Shown here piece by piece: positions 49,126 through 56,632 of a stretch of 64,000 nt of DNA. The stretch is from the NCBI RefSeq assembly GCF_026672375.1, contig NZ_JAPPRA010000001.1:2914001-2978000 (forward strand), given 5' to 3'. The notes under the pieces were generated by a model, which was given only the letters and a program-made list of their open reading frames with translations, did no database searches and had not been told where the DNA came from. The DNA is from Caulobacter sp. SL161. GTDB taxonomy: Bacteria; Pseudomonadota; Alphaproteobacteria; Caulobacterales; Caulobacteraceae. Numbering within the stretch: position 1 is the first letter of the stretch; each line of letters starts with the position of its first letter. Position numbers and translations under genes: made by a program.

Positions 49126-49739
49126 AGACCTTGGCCGCACTGCTGATCGCCCTGATGATCTGGGGCCTTGGACTTCTGGCGTTCACCGGCCGGGTCGATC
49201 AATCGACCCCCGCGCCCGAGCCGCCGATCTCGGACGGCGTCGTCGCGCTGACCGGCGCCTCGACCCTCCGCCTGGAAGCCGCGACTCGCCTGCTGGAAGA
49301 CGGCAAGGGCCAGCGCTTGCTGATTTCCGGCGTCAATCGCGAAGCCACCCGGGCCGAGATCCAGGCGGTCACCAAGGCCGTGAAGCCGATCTACGACTGC
49401 TGCGTCGACTTGGGCTTCGCCGCCGCCAACACCGTGGGCAATGCGCGGGAGACCGCGGAATGGGCCCGGTCCAAGGGCTATAAGAGCCTGATCGTGGTCA
49501 CCGCCGACTACCACATGCCCCGCTCGATGCTGGAGCTTCGCGCGGCCATGCCCAATGTTGCGCTGCATCCCTATCCGGTGAAAACCGATCTGAACGCCCG
49601 TCGCTGGTGGAAGACTGGCGTCAGCGCCCGGCGCATGATCGTGGAGTACTGCAAGTACCTGGCGATTCTGGGTCGCGAGGCGTTCCTGGGACTTGGCCCA
49701 GAGGACAAGGCCGCCCCGGCGGCGAAGGAAGTGTCTTGA
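49122..49739 (+). CDS. DUF218 (YdcF/SanA-like) envelope protein
   Basis: The 205-residue protein has an N-terminal membrane helix and a DUF218 fold: D-G-V-V-A-L-T-G near 40, R-L-L-I-S-G-V near 65, and V-V-T-A-D-Y-H-M-P-R-S near 128. Family members include YdcF and the SanA proteins linked to envelope resistance. It is coupled to ftsX upstream and overlaps plsC downstream, so the four genes look like one envelope operon. Confidence 0.85.
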   Translation: MKTLAALLIALMIWGLGLLAFTGRVDQSTPAPEPPISDGVVALTGASTLRLEAATRLLEDGKGQRLLISGVNREATRAEIQAVTKAVKPIYDCCVDLGFAAANTVGNARETAEWARSKGYKSLIVVTADYHMPRSMLELRAAMPNVALHPYPVKTDLNARRWWKTGVSARRMIVEYCKYLAILGREAFLGLGPEDKAAPAAKEVS

Positions 49740-50446
49740 TCTATCTGCGTTCGTTCCTGTTCCAGTTGGTTTTCTGGCTGTGGTCGGCCAGCATGGCGGT
49801 CTTCATGCTCGTCACCCTGCCGATGCCGCGCGCGGTGAATCGCGCCTGCATGGCCACATGGTCTTGGGGCTTGCGGCTGCTGCTGCGCGTCCTGGTGAAC
49901 GTGAAGATCGAGATCCGGGGACAGGAGAACATTCCCCACGCCGCTGGCCTGGTCGCCGCCAAGCACCAGTCGATGTTCGACGTCTTCAGCCAGTTCTCGA
50001 TCCTGCCGGACGCCTGCTTCGTCATGAAGAAGGAGCTCTTGATGGTGCCCCTCTTCGGCTGGCACGGGCTGAAGGCTGATATGATCGTGGTCGATCGCGA
50101 CGGTCACTCCGCCGCGCTCAAGAAGCTGGTTCGCGACGCCGTCGGTCGCATGAAGGAAAGCCGCCAGATCGTGATCTTCCCGGAAGGCACGCGCGGCAAG
50201 GTCGGCGAGCCGGGCGACTACAAGCCCGGCATCGCCGCACTGTATCGTGAACTGAACATGCCCGTGACGCCTCTGGCCCTGAACTGCGGCTCGCACTGGA
50301 ACAAGAGCCTTCTGATCCAGCCCGGCACGATCGTGTTCGAATATCTGCCCGCCATCCCCGCCGGCCTGAAGCGCGGCGAATTCATGCGCGAACTGCAGAC
50401 CCGAATCGACACGGCGACCAAGGCGCTGGAGGATGCGGGGCTTTAA
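49736..50446 (+). CDS. plsC: 1-acyl-sn-glycerol-3-phosphate acyltransferase (PlsC-like)
   Basis: The start is TTG at 49736 overlapping the previous stop. The 236-residue protein has a membrane-near N-terminus, the catalytic H-Q-S-M-F-D (HX4D, near 80) and F-P-E-G-T-R near 145. It acylates lysophosphatidic acid in phospholipid synthesis. It closes the ftsE-ftsX-DUF218-plsC unit and shares its TTAA stop with the convergent chaC gene. Confidence 0.9.
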   Translation: MIYLRSFLFQLVFWLWSASMAVFMLVTLPMPRAVNRACMATWSWGLRLLLRVLVNVKIEIRGQENIPHAAGLVAAKHQSMFDVFSQFSILPDACFVMKKELLMVPLFGWHGLKADMIVVDRDGHSAALKKLVRDAVGRMKESRQIVIFPEGTRGKVGEPGDYKPGIAALYRELNMPVTPLALNCGSHWNKSLLIQPGTIVFEYLPAIPAGLKRGEFMRELQTRIDTATKALEDAGL

Positions 50447-50988
50447 GCCGCCTCGCGCGCCTCGACCATCTTCAGCAGCTTTTCCATGGCATGGTCGCGC
50501 ACGCCGTCCTCGTGCAGGTGCATGACGAGGTCGCGGAGATAGTCGATGTTCGGCCCCGACAGGCCCACAGCGCCGGCGATCAACGCCGCCTGCTGCTCCA
50601 GGGTGAGGGCCCCCGCCCATTGGCTGTGCTTCATGTCCGAGAGGAAGACGAGGGCGGGCGTGCGCGCGCCGCCGTCGACCTTCACCTCGCGCCAGGTCTC
50701 GAAATAGGTCTCGGTCGGCTGCTCGCGCTCGCGCAGATAGGCGTAGACGCCCTCCCACTCGGCGGCGGCGACGCGATAGGCCATGCCGCGCACCGAACCG
50801 CCCGGCGCCAGGCCCAGCACCAGACCGGGCCGCTCGTAGGTGCCGCGATGGTGCACCGAATAGATGCAGAACGCCCGTCGCCGACCGTGGAGCACGGCGG
50901 TTCTTCGGTCTATGAACGGGAACCCGGGCCGCCACATCAGCGATCCGTATCCGAACACCCAGCGATCCTCGCCGCCCTCTGAACTCAT
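50443..50988 (-). CDS. chaC: ChaC-type gamma-glutamylcyclotransferase
   Basis: I chose the ATG at 50988; a GTG directly before it is also possible. The 181-residue product has F-G-Y-G-S-L-M-W near residue 14 (the ChaC G-S-L signature) and G-M-A-Y-R-V with the Glu of E-R-E-Q-P-T-E-T-Y. It cuts glutathione to 5-oxoproline and Cys-Gly. It is divergent from the DUF2125 gene by 28 bp and convergent with plsC. Confidence 0.9.
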   Translation of the reverse strand: MSSEGGEDRWVFGYGSLMWRPGFPFIDRRTAVLHGRRRAFCIYSVHHRGTYERPGLVLGLAPGGSVRGMAYRVAAAEWEGVYAYLREREQPTETYFETWREVKVDGGARTPALVFLSDMKHSQWAGALTLEQQAALIAGAVGLSGPNIDYLRDLVMHLHEDGVRDHAMEKLLKMVEAREAA

Positions 50989-51016
50989 CACCGATCCCGA
51001 CTGGACGCGCCCTAGA

Positions 51017-52042
51017 ATGACCCATAACGACGCCGCCCCGTCCCGCAAAGCCCCCGCAAGAGCCCGGCGCAGCCGCCTGTTCGCGCCGTTCATCCTGGCG
51101 GCTGTTTTGGCGGGCGCCTGGAGCTATGGCTGGATCTGGTTGCGCGGCCAGGCCGAGCAGCGGATGGACGCCCAGGCGGCGGATCTGCGGTCGCGCGGCT
51201 ATGACCTGTCGTGGAGCGCGCGGACTTTCTCGGGCTTCCCGTTCCGGATGAACATCCAGATGTCCGACGTCCGGGTCGCCGAGCCGAGCGGCTGGGCGCT
51301 GCGGCTGCCGCAACTGAAGGGCGAGGCGGCGGTCTACAACCTGACCCACTGGGTGCTGGTCGCCCCAAACGGCGTGGTGCTGACTCGCCCTGAGTCCGGC
51401 GACGTCACCATCGCCGGCGACGCGCTGCGCGCCAGCATCTCGCACATCACCGAGTACCCGCCGCGCATCTCAATCGAGGGAGCCAAGCTGACCTTCGTCC
51501 CTGGCGCCAACGCCAAGCCCTTCACCCTGGTCTCGGCCGACCGGATGCAGCTGCATGTGCGCGGCGGCGGTCCCGACGATCAGGGCGCGGTGTTCTTCAA
51601 GGCCGACGGGGCCAAGACCGCCTTCCCGGGCCTGCTGGGCCGCATCGCCCAGGACAAGACCGCCTCGATGATTCTGGAGACGCATCTGACCCAGGTCTCG
51701 CAACTGCGCGGCCGCAACTGGCAAGCCGCCGTCAAGCAATGGAGCGAGGCCGGTGGCCAGATTACCGTACAGAAAAGCCAGATCCTGGCCGGAGACGCCG
51801 AAGGGCGGGCCAAGTCCGGCGTTCTGGGCGTTGACTCCGATGGCCGCGTGACCGGCCTGTTGACCGTCGCGATCAAGGAGCGCGCCGACCTTTCTCAGCC
51901 GATCCGCACGCCCGAGCAGGCGCTATCCGCCGCCGCCCAGGCCATGGGCCAGGAGCCGGTCATCGAGGCCGACCTGCGATTCGACAACGGCCGCACCTAT
52001 CTCGGCGCCATCGACACCGGCCCCGCGCCCACCGTCTACTGA
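51017..52042 (+). CDS. DUF2125 envelope protein
   Basis: The ATG at 51017 (M-T-H-N-D-A) begins a 341-residue protein with a basic N-terminus, one membrane helix near 30 and a large beta-rich periplasmic domain. The R-S-R-G-Y-D-L-S-W, F-S-G-F-P-F-R and N-G-R-T-Y-L-G segments are typical of DUF2125. Such proteins resemble AsmA-like lipid-transport folds, but no function is proven. Confidence 0.85.
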   Translation: MTHNDAAPSRKAPARARRSRLFAPFILAAVLAGAWSYGWIWLRGQAEQRMDAQAADLRSRGYDLSWSARTFSGFPFRMNIQMSDVRVAEPSGWALRLPQLKGEAAVYNLTHWVLVAPNGVVLTRPESGDVTIAGDALRASISHITEYPPRISIEGAKLTFVPGANAKPFTLVSADRMQLHVRGGGPDDQGAVFFKADGAKTAFPGLLGRIAQDKTASMILETHLTQVSQLRGRNWQAAVKQWSEAGGQITVQKSQILAGDAEGRAKSGVLGVDSDGRVTGLLTVAIKERADLSQPIRTPEQALSAAAQAMGQEPVIEADLRFDNGRTYLGAIDTGPAPTVY

Positions 52043-52059
52043 GCGGGCAATCGCGCCTC

Positions 52060-52099
52060 ACACGCAATTTTCTTCCCATGAAGGCTAGCTATTGCGTGT
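52060..52099. other. 9-bp perfect inverted repeat between DUF2125 and chorismate mutase genes
   Basis: ACACGCAAT (52060 to 52068) and ATTGCGTGT (52091 to 52099) flank 22 bases. No T-run follows, so a regulatory site upstream of the aromatic block is as likely as a terminator. Confidence 0.45.
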
Positions 52100-52144
52100 T
52101 TGACGGCAAAGACTATGGTCCGCCCTCCAATTTCGGGGAAGAAC

Positions 52145-52627
52145 ATGGGCAGCGACGCGACGGAGGCCACGCCGTCTCTCGAAGAGGTTCGATGGCGGCT
52201 CGACGCCATCGACGGTGAACTGCTGAAACTGCTCGACGAGCGCGCAGGCCTGGCCGGCGCCGTCGCAGCGGCCAAGCGCGCCTCGGGCGATACCGGCTTT
52301 GGCCTGCGCCCCGGCCGCGAGGCCCAGATCGTCCGCAAACTGCTCGCCTCGCCCCGCAAGGGCGCTGGCGCCGCCCTGGTGATCCGCATCTGGCGCGAGA
52401 TCATGGCCGACAACCTGGCGCGTCAGGGTCCCTATCATCTGGGCGTGTTCGGCGGGCGCGAGCCGGCACGAACGGTCGAGCTGACCCGCCTGCGGTTTGG
52501 AACCGCGCCGCGTCTGTCGCTGCTGCCGAGCGCGCAGGACGCCCTGGCCGTGGCCCGAACGCCGTGGGGCGTCGGCGTGCTGCCGCTCTCGTCCGAAACC
52601 CCCCTGGTGGGGCCGCCTACTGGCTGA
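52145..52627 (+). CDS. AroQ-type chorismate mutase, frame broken after the mutase domain
   Basis: ATG at 52145 follows GGGGAAG. Residues about 10 to 90 form a complete AroQ chorismate mutase domain (R-W-R-L-D-A-I-D-G-E-L-L-K-L-L, then A-A-K-R, then I-W-R-E-I-M). A second domain follows, but the frame hits a stop at 52627 after a run of six C (52599 to 52604). With five C the reading would give E-T-P-W-W-G-R-L-L-A-E-P and continue to 52946. The mutase domain itself is untouched, so activity may persist. It precedes hisC and tyrA, the same pathway. Confidence 0.8.
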   Translation: MGSDATEATPSLEEVRWRLDAIDGELLKLLDERAGLAGAVAAAKRASGDTGFGLRPGREAQIVRKLLASPRKGAGAALVIRIWREIMADNLARQGPYHLGVFGGREPARTVELTRLRFGTAPRLSLLPSAQDALAVARTPWGVGVLPLSSETPLVGPPTG

Positions 52628-52946
52628 GCCCAAGCTGAAGGTCTTCTCCGCCCTGCCCTGCCTCGCCGCCTGGGGGCCGCAAGCCGCCCTGGCGGTGGCC
52701 GAGGTCGAGGTGGAGCCGACCGGCGGCGACCAGACCTTCTGGGTGACCGACTCGCCCAAGAGCGCTGGGGCCATCATCGAGGCCCTCAGCCAGACCGACG
52801 TGGCCGCCGAGCTGATCGCCGACGCCGGCGGCCTGAAGCTCTTCTCGCTCTCCGGCTTCTTCCAGGCCGACGACCCGCGCCTGGCGCGCGCGCCGGGCCA
52901 ACTTACGGGGGTCATCGGGGCTGCACCGGAGCAGTTCGACGTGTAA
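52605..52946 (+). pseudogene. Detached C-terminal part of the chorismate mutase protein
   Basis: In the plus-one frame from the six-C run, reading continues W-W-G-R-L-L-A-E-P-K-L-K-V-F-S-A-L for about 110 residues to a TAA at 52946, without its own start or ribosome site. It looks like the second half of the regulatory or PheA-like domain. Either it is joined by plus-one frameshifting, or the gene is mutated, or the extra C is a sequence error. Confidence 0.75.
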
Positions 52947-52991
52947 GAGACGGCCGTCTCCTATGAAGACATCCGTCAACCGAGTAGTCCG

Positions 52992-54113
52992 ATGACCGCC
53001 GCCTCCAACGACCGCTTCGCCGCGCCGCGTCCCATGCCCAAGTCCGGGATCATGGACATCCACGCCTATGTCGGCGGCAAGTCCAAGGTCGAGGGCATCG
53101 CCCATCCGGTGAAGCTGTCGAGCAACGAGAACATCCTGGGCAGCAGCGACAAGGCCAAGGACGCCTATCGCAACGCCGTCGATCGCCTGCACATCTATCC
53201 CGACGGTAAGGCCAACATCCTGCGCGCCGCTGTGGCCGAGCGCTACAAGCTGGAGCCCGAGCGCCTGACCTTCGGCGACGGCAGCGACGAGATCTTCGCC
53301 CTGCTGTGCCAGGTCTATCTCGAGCCCGGCGACAACATCGTCCAGGGCGAGCACGGCTTCGCCGCCTACGCCATCGGGGCCCGCGCCTGCCAGGGCGAGG
53401 TGCGCATGGCCAAGGAGGTCAACCACCGCGTCGAGATCGACGAGGTGATCAAGTGCGTCGACGAGCGCACGCGCCTGGTGTTTATCGCCAATCCCGCCAA
53501 CCCGACCGGCACCTGGCTGACCGGCGAAGAGATCCGCGCCCTGCACGCGGGCCTGCCGCCTTCGGTGGTGCTGGTGCTGGACGGGGCCTATGCGGAGTTC
53601 TGCACGGACCCGCGCTTCGAGGACGGGCTGGAGCTGGCTCGCACGGCCGAGAACGTCATCGTCACCCGCACCTTCTCGAAGATTCACGGCCTGGCCGCTC
53701 TGCGCGTCGGCTGGGGCTATGCGCCCGAGCATATCATCGCGCCGATCGAGCGCATCCGCCCGCCGTTCAACACCTCGATCCCCGCGCAGGAGGCCGCGGT
53801 CGCGGCGCTGTTCGACGACGACTTCCAGGACCGTTCGCGCGCCCTGGTCGAGCAGTGGCGGCCGTGGCTGGCCCAGCAGCTGGGCGGCCTTGGCCTGGAG
53901 GTGACCCCGTCGGCGGCCAACTTCGTCCTGGCCACCTTCCCGACCACGCCGGGCAAGACCGCGCCGGAGGCCGAGGCCTTCCTGGCCTCGAAGGGCTACC
54001 TCGTCCGCGCCGTCGGCAACTACAACCTGCCCAACGCCATCCGCATCACGATCGGCCTGGAAGAGCAGAACCGCGCCGTGGTCGAGCTCCTGTCCCAGTT
54101 CATGGGGCGCTAG
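52992..54113 (+). CDS. hisC: Histidinol-phosphate/aromatic aminotransferase HisC
   Basis: The 373-residue PLP protein has L-S-S-N-E-N near 37, D-G-A-Y-A-E-F near 197, and T-R-T-F-S-K with PLP Lys230, then R-V-G-W-G-Y-A. Its place between chorismate mutase and prephenate dehydrogenase indicates that it aminates phenylpyruvate or 4-hydroxyphenylpyruvate, perhaps as well as histidinol phosphate. Six bases separate it from tyrA. Confidence 0.9.
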   Translation: MTAASNDRFAAPRPMPKSGIMDIHAYVGGKSKVEGIAHPVKLSSNENILGSSDKAKDAYRNAVDRLHIYPDGKANILRAAVAERYKLEPERLTFGDGSDEIFALLCQVYLEPGDNIVQGEHGFAAYAIGARACQGEVRMAKEVNHRVEIDEVIKCVDERTRLVFIANPANPTGTWLTGEEIRALHAGLPPSVVLVLDGAYAEFCTDPRFEDGLELARTAENVIVTRTFSKIHGLAALRVGWGYAPEHIIAPIERIRPPFNTSIPAQEAAVAALFDDDFQDRSRALVEQWRPWLAQQLGGLGLEVTPSAANFVLATFPTTPGKTAPEAEAFLASKGYLVRAVGNYNLPNAIRITIGLEEQNRAVVELLSQFMGR

Positions 54114-54119
54114 AGACCC

Positions 54120-55058
54120 ATGCCTAACCCCGGCGTCCTCTATCCGAAGCTCACCGTCATCGGCTGCGGCCTGATCGGCGGCTCGGTGATCCGCGCGGCG
54201 CGCCAGCACGGCGTGGTCGGCGAGATCACCGTGGCCGACGCCAGTGAAGCGCATCGCGCCCGGGTGACTGAACTGGCCATCGCCGAGCACGTCACCGGCG
54301 ATATCGCCGAGGCGGTGAAGGACGCCGACCTGGTGGTCATCGCCACCCCGGTGCTGTCGGTGCCCGAGCTCGCCAGCGTGGTGATCCCGGCCATGAAGCC
54401 GGGCGCCACCCTGACCGACGTCGGCTCGACGAAGGGCAATGTCGCCGAGGCCTTCCGGGCCCAGGACCTGTCGAAGATCTACGCCATCCCCGGCCACCCG
54501 ATCGCCGGCACCGAGCAGTCGGGTCCTGACGCCGGTTTCGCCGAGCTGTTCGAGAACCGCTGGACGATCCTGACGCCCTTCGAGAGCGAAGACGACCACT
54601 ACGCGGCCGCCGTCGCCAAGCTGTCGGCGTTCTGGCGCGCCTTCGGCGCCCAGGTCGAGCTGATGGACGACAAGCACCACGACCTGGTGCTCGCCGTCGT
54701 CTCGCACCTGCCCCACCTGATCGCCTATACGATCGTCGGCAGCGCGGCGGATCTGGAGAACGTCACCGAGAACGAGGTGATCAAGTATTCGGCCTCGGGC
54801 TTCCGCGACTTCACCCGCATCGCCGCCAGCGACCCGACCATGTGGCGCGACATCTTCGTGGCCAACAAGGACGCGGTGCTGGAGATGCTGGGCCGCTTCA
54901 CCGAGGACCTGCAGGCCATGAGCCGCGCGATCCGCTGGGGCGACGCCGACACCCTGCACGCCCACTTCACCCGCACCCGCGCCATCCGTCGCGGCATCGT
55001 CGCGGCGGGCCAGGAAAGCGCCGAACCCAACTTCGGCCGCGATCGCGGGAAGCACTGA
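54120..55058 (+). CDS. tyrA: Prephenate/arogenate dehydrogenase TyrA
   Basis: The 312-residue protein opens with the NAD-binding V-I-G-C-G-L-I-G-G-S. It has G-S-T-K-G-N near 100, and the prephenate site H-P-I-A-G-T-E-Q-S-G-P near 125 with S-H-L-P-H-L-I-A-Y near 200. It makes 4-hydroxyphenylpyruvate or tyrosine. It completes the chorismate mutase-hisC-tyrA unit. Confidence 0.94.
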   Translation: MPNPGVLYPKLTVIGCGLIGGSVIRAARQHGVVGEITVADASEAHRARVTELAIAEHVTGDIAEAVKDADLVVIATPVLSVPELASVVIPAMKPGATLTDVGSTKGNVAEAFRAQDLSKIYAIPGHPIAGTEQSGPDAGFAELFENRWTILTPFESEDDHYAAAVAKLSAFWRAFGAQVELMDDKHHDLVLAVVSHLPHLIAYTIVGSAADLENVTENEVIKYSASGFRDFTRIAASDPTMWRDIFVANKDAVLEMLGRFTEDLQAMSRAIRWGDADTLHAHFTRTRAIRRGIVAAGQESAEPNFGRDRGKH

Positions 55059-55074
55059 GGCCCCGGACTGATCG

Positions 55075-55929
55075 CTAGTCCGGCTTCCGCGCGTTGCTAC
55101 GACCAGCCGGGCAGACCCGCCGGGATCCGGTCTGCCTGAACTCCGCCGGTCGGATCTTCGACTCGTGGTCCGGCGCGCCGGGCCGCCCGTCCGGGTGCAG
55201 GCCGCGATAATAGAGCTTCTGCCACTGATCGGCCGGCGTCTTAGGCTTGTTCTGCTTGATCCATTCCTGGAAGGCGGCGCGCGAGGCGGCCCAGCCGCGG
55301 TAGCTTTCCAGCAGCTCGGGCGCGTCCTCCATCGGACGCAGTTCCGGCTTCAGCCGGTCCATCACGCCGCGCGGGGTCGGGAAGAAGAAGCAGAACGGCT
55401 CATTTTCCTCGAACCGCACCCAGTGATTGGGCCGCGTGAAGCGCCAGTTCATGGTGAAGGTGTACGGCGCCCAGTCGCTCTCGATCACCCCGCTCATCGG
55501 CGCGATGCCGTCCTTCATGGCGTTGGGCGGACCGCCGACCCAAAGGTTCCAGCCCTCGGAGGTGCGCATGACCCCTTCGACATGGAAGGTCAGGGTGCCA
55601 CTGCCAAACAAGGAGACCGGCGCGCGCTTCTTGTCGGCGCCTTCGTCGAGGACGATCTCGACCGAATGGGTGCCCACATCGCCCAGCCAGCGGGCGGAGA
55701 AGCCGCAAGGGTTCAGCATGACCCAGCCGTGCGCGTTGGCGATGGCCAGGGGCAGACACCTGTAGGCAAAGCTTTCGGGCGTCGCCGTCATCCAGTCGCG
55801 CTTGGCTGACGCAGGCTCGACCTTGGGCTGCCAGCCCTCGTGGACGTAGCAGATCAGTTCAGTCTCGGCGGCGCGGAGCGGAGCGTTCCGGGGACGCTCA
55901 GGAACCGAGCCCTTCAACCGCTTCCGCAT
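55075..55929 (-). CDS. DUF6065-like protein, 284 aa
   Basis: ATG at 55929 with GAGG upstream. The protein is soluble and Trp-rich: R-D-W-M-T-A-T-P-E-S-F-A-Y-R-C-L-P-L near 44, A-N-A-H-G-W near 63, and N-L-W-V-G-G-P-P-N near 127, then R-F-E-E-N-E-P-F-C-F-F-F-P near 171. These blocks match my recollection of DUF6065, a family of unknown function. The C-terminal 40 residues are basic and variable. Confidence 0.7.
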   Translation of the reverse strand: MRKRLKGSVPERPRNAPLRAAETELICYVHEGWQPKVEPASAKRDWMTATPESFAYRCLPLAIANAHGWVMLNPCGFSARWLGDVGTHSVEIVLDEGADKKRAPVSLFGSGTLTFHVEGVMRTSEGWNLWVGGPPNAMKDGIAPMSGVIESDWAPYTFTMNWRFTRPNHWVRFEENEPFCFFFPTPRGVMDRLKPELRPMEDAPELLESYRGWAASRAAFQEWIKQNKPKTPADQWQKLYYRGLHPDGRPGAPDHESKIRPAEFRQTGSRRVCPAGRSNARKPD

Positions 55930-56116
55930 CGTTTCGCCTCAAAGCTGACCACCGCTCGGCCTATCGGTCTGGCATGACAGTTTCGTGTCACTCGCAAGGC
56001 TCCCACGGGCTCGCGCCTTCAGCCCGCCCCTTCCTGCCGCAATCGCGAAACACCGCCGCAACAATAGAGGCTCAATCACACCGCCCAGGGACATCACCCT
56101 GGAAGGAATCGCCTAC

Positions 56117-56464
56117 ATGCGCCGCACGCTTCTCGTCGCGCTCGCTTCGCTCACCACCCTGGCCGCCGGCGCCGCCGTGGCCCAGCAGGATGGTCCGCCC
56201 CCTGGGCCGCCGCGTGGCATGCCCGCGCCGGAAGACGTCTTCAAGCGCTGGGACGCCAACAGCGACGGCGCCGTCGACAAGGCGGAATGGACGGGCGCGG
56301 GTCGCCCCGAGGACCGTTTCGCCATGATCGACGGCAACAAGGACGGCAAGATCACGCTCGACGAGCTGAAGACTGCGTTCGAGACCATGCGCCAGCGCCG
56401 GATGCAGCAGGGCGAAGGCCCGCCTCCGGGCCCGCCGCCGGAAGGCGCTCCGCCGCAAGACTAA
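56117..56464 (+). CDS. Secreted EF-hand protein with Pro-rich ends
   Basis: I chose ATG at 56117 with GGAAGGA upstream. A signal peptide (cut near V-A-Q-Q) precedes 95 residues with two EF-hand loops, D-A-N-S-D-G-A-V-D-K-A-E and D-G-N-K-D-G-K-I-T-L-D-E. Both termini of the mature part are Pro/Gly-rich (P-P-P-G-P-P). It is a likely calcium-binding periplasmic protein. A strong terminator follows. Confidence 0.82.
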   Translation: MRRTLLVALASLTTLAAGAAVAQQDGPPPGPPRGMPAPEDVFKRWDANSDGAVDKAEWTGAGRPEDRFAMIDGNKDGKITLDELKTAFETMRQRRMQQGEGPPPGPPPEGAPPQD

Positions 56465-56482
56465 CCCCTTCGACGGAACGTC

Positions 56483-56523
56483 GAACGCCGCCCGGTCAGC
56501 CCACCGGGCGGCGTTCTTCATTT
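56483..56523 (+). terminator. Strong intrinsic terminator after the EF-hand gene
   Basis: GAACGCCGCCCGG (56483 to 56495) pairs perfectly with CCGGGCGGCGTTC (56504 to 56516) over 13 bp around an 8-base loop, followed by TTCATTT. It begins 18 bases after the stop. Confidence 0.88.
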
Positions 56524-56540
56524 GGGGCGCAAGATCGCCG

Positions 56541-56575
56541 GGATAACGGTAACAAAGCTCGTGACAACGCTGTCT
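56541..56575 (+). promoter_or_regulatory. Two LacI-type operator-like palindromes upstream of the GH9 gene
   Basis: GGATAACGGTAACA (56541 to 56554) fits the LacI/GalR-type pattern nGnTAnCGnTAnCn. TGACAACGCTGTCT (56562 to 56575) contains the GACA...TGTC palindrome around CG. Their centres are 21 bp apart, about two helical turns, so two dimers could bind on the same DNA face. The GH9 start at 56633 lies 57 bp downstream of the second site. Confidence 0.5.
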
Positions 56576-56632
56576 CTATGCCGCTAGCTTCCCGCCAAGG
56601 CGCGCGAGCGACGTGCCGTGGAGGAAGCGTCG

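Noticed and set aside
52617..55055. 812-codon open frame on the minus strand
   Set aside because: It is antisense to hisC and tyrA, whose motifs are clear; composition is typical of a shadow frame.
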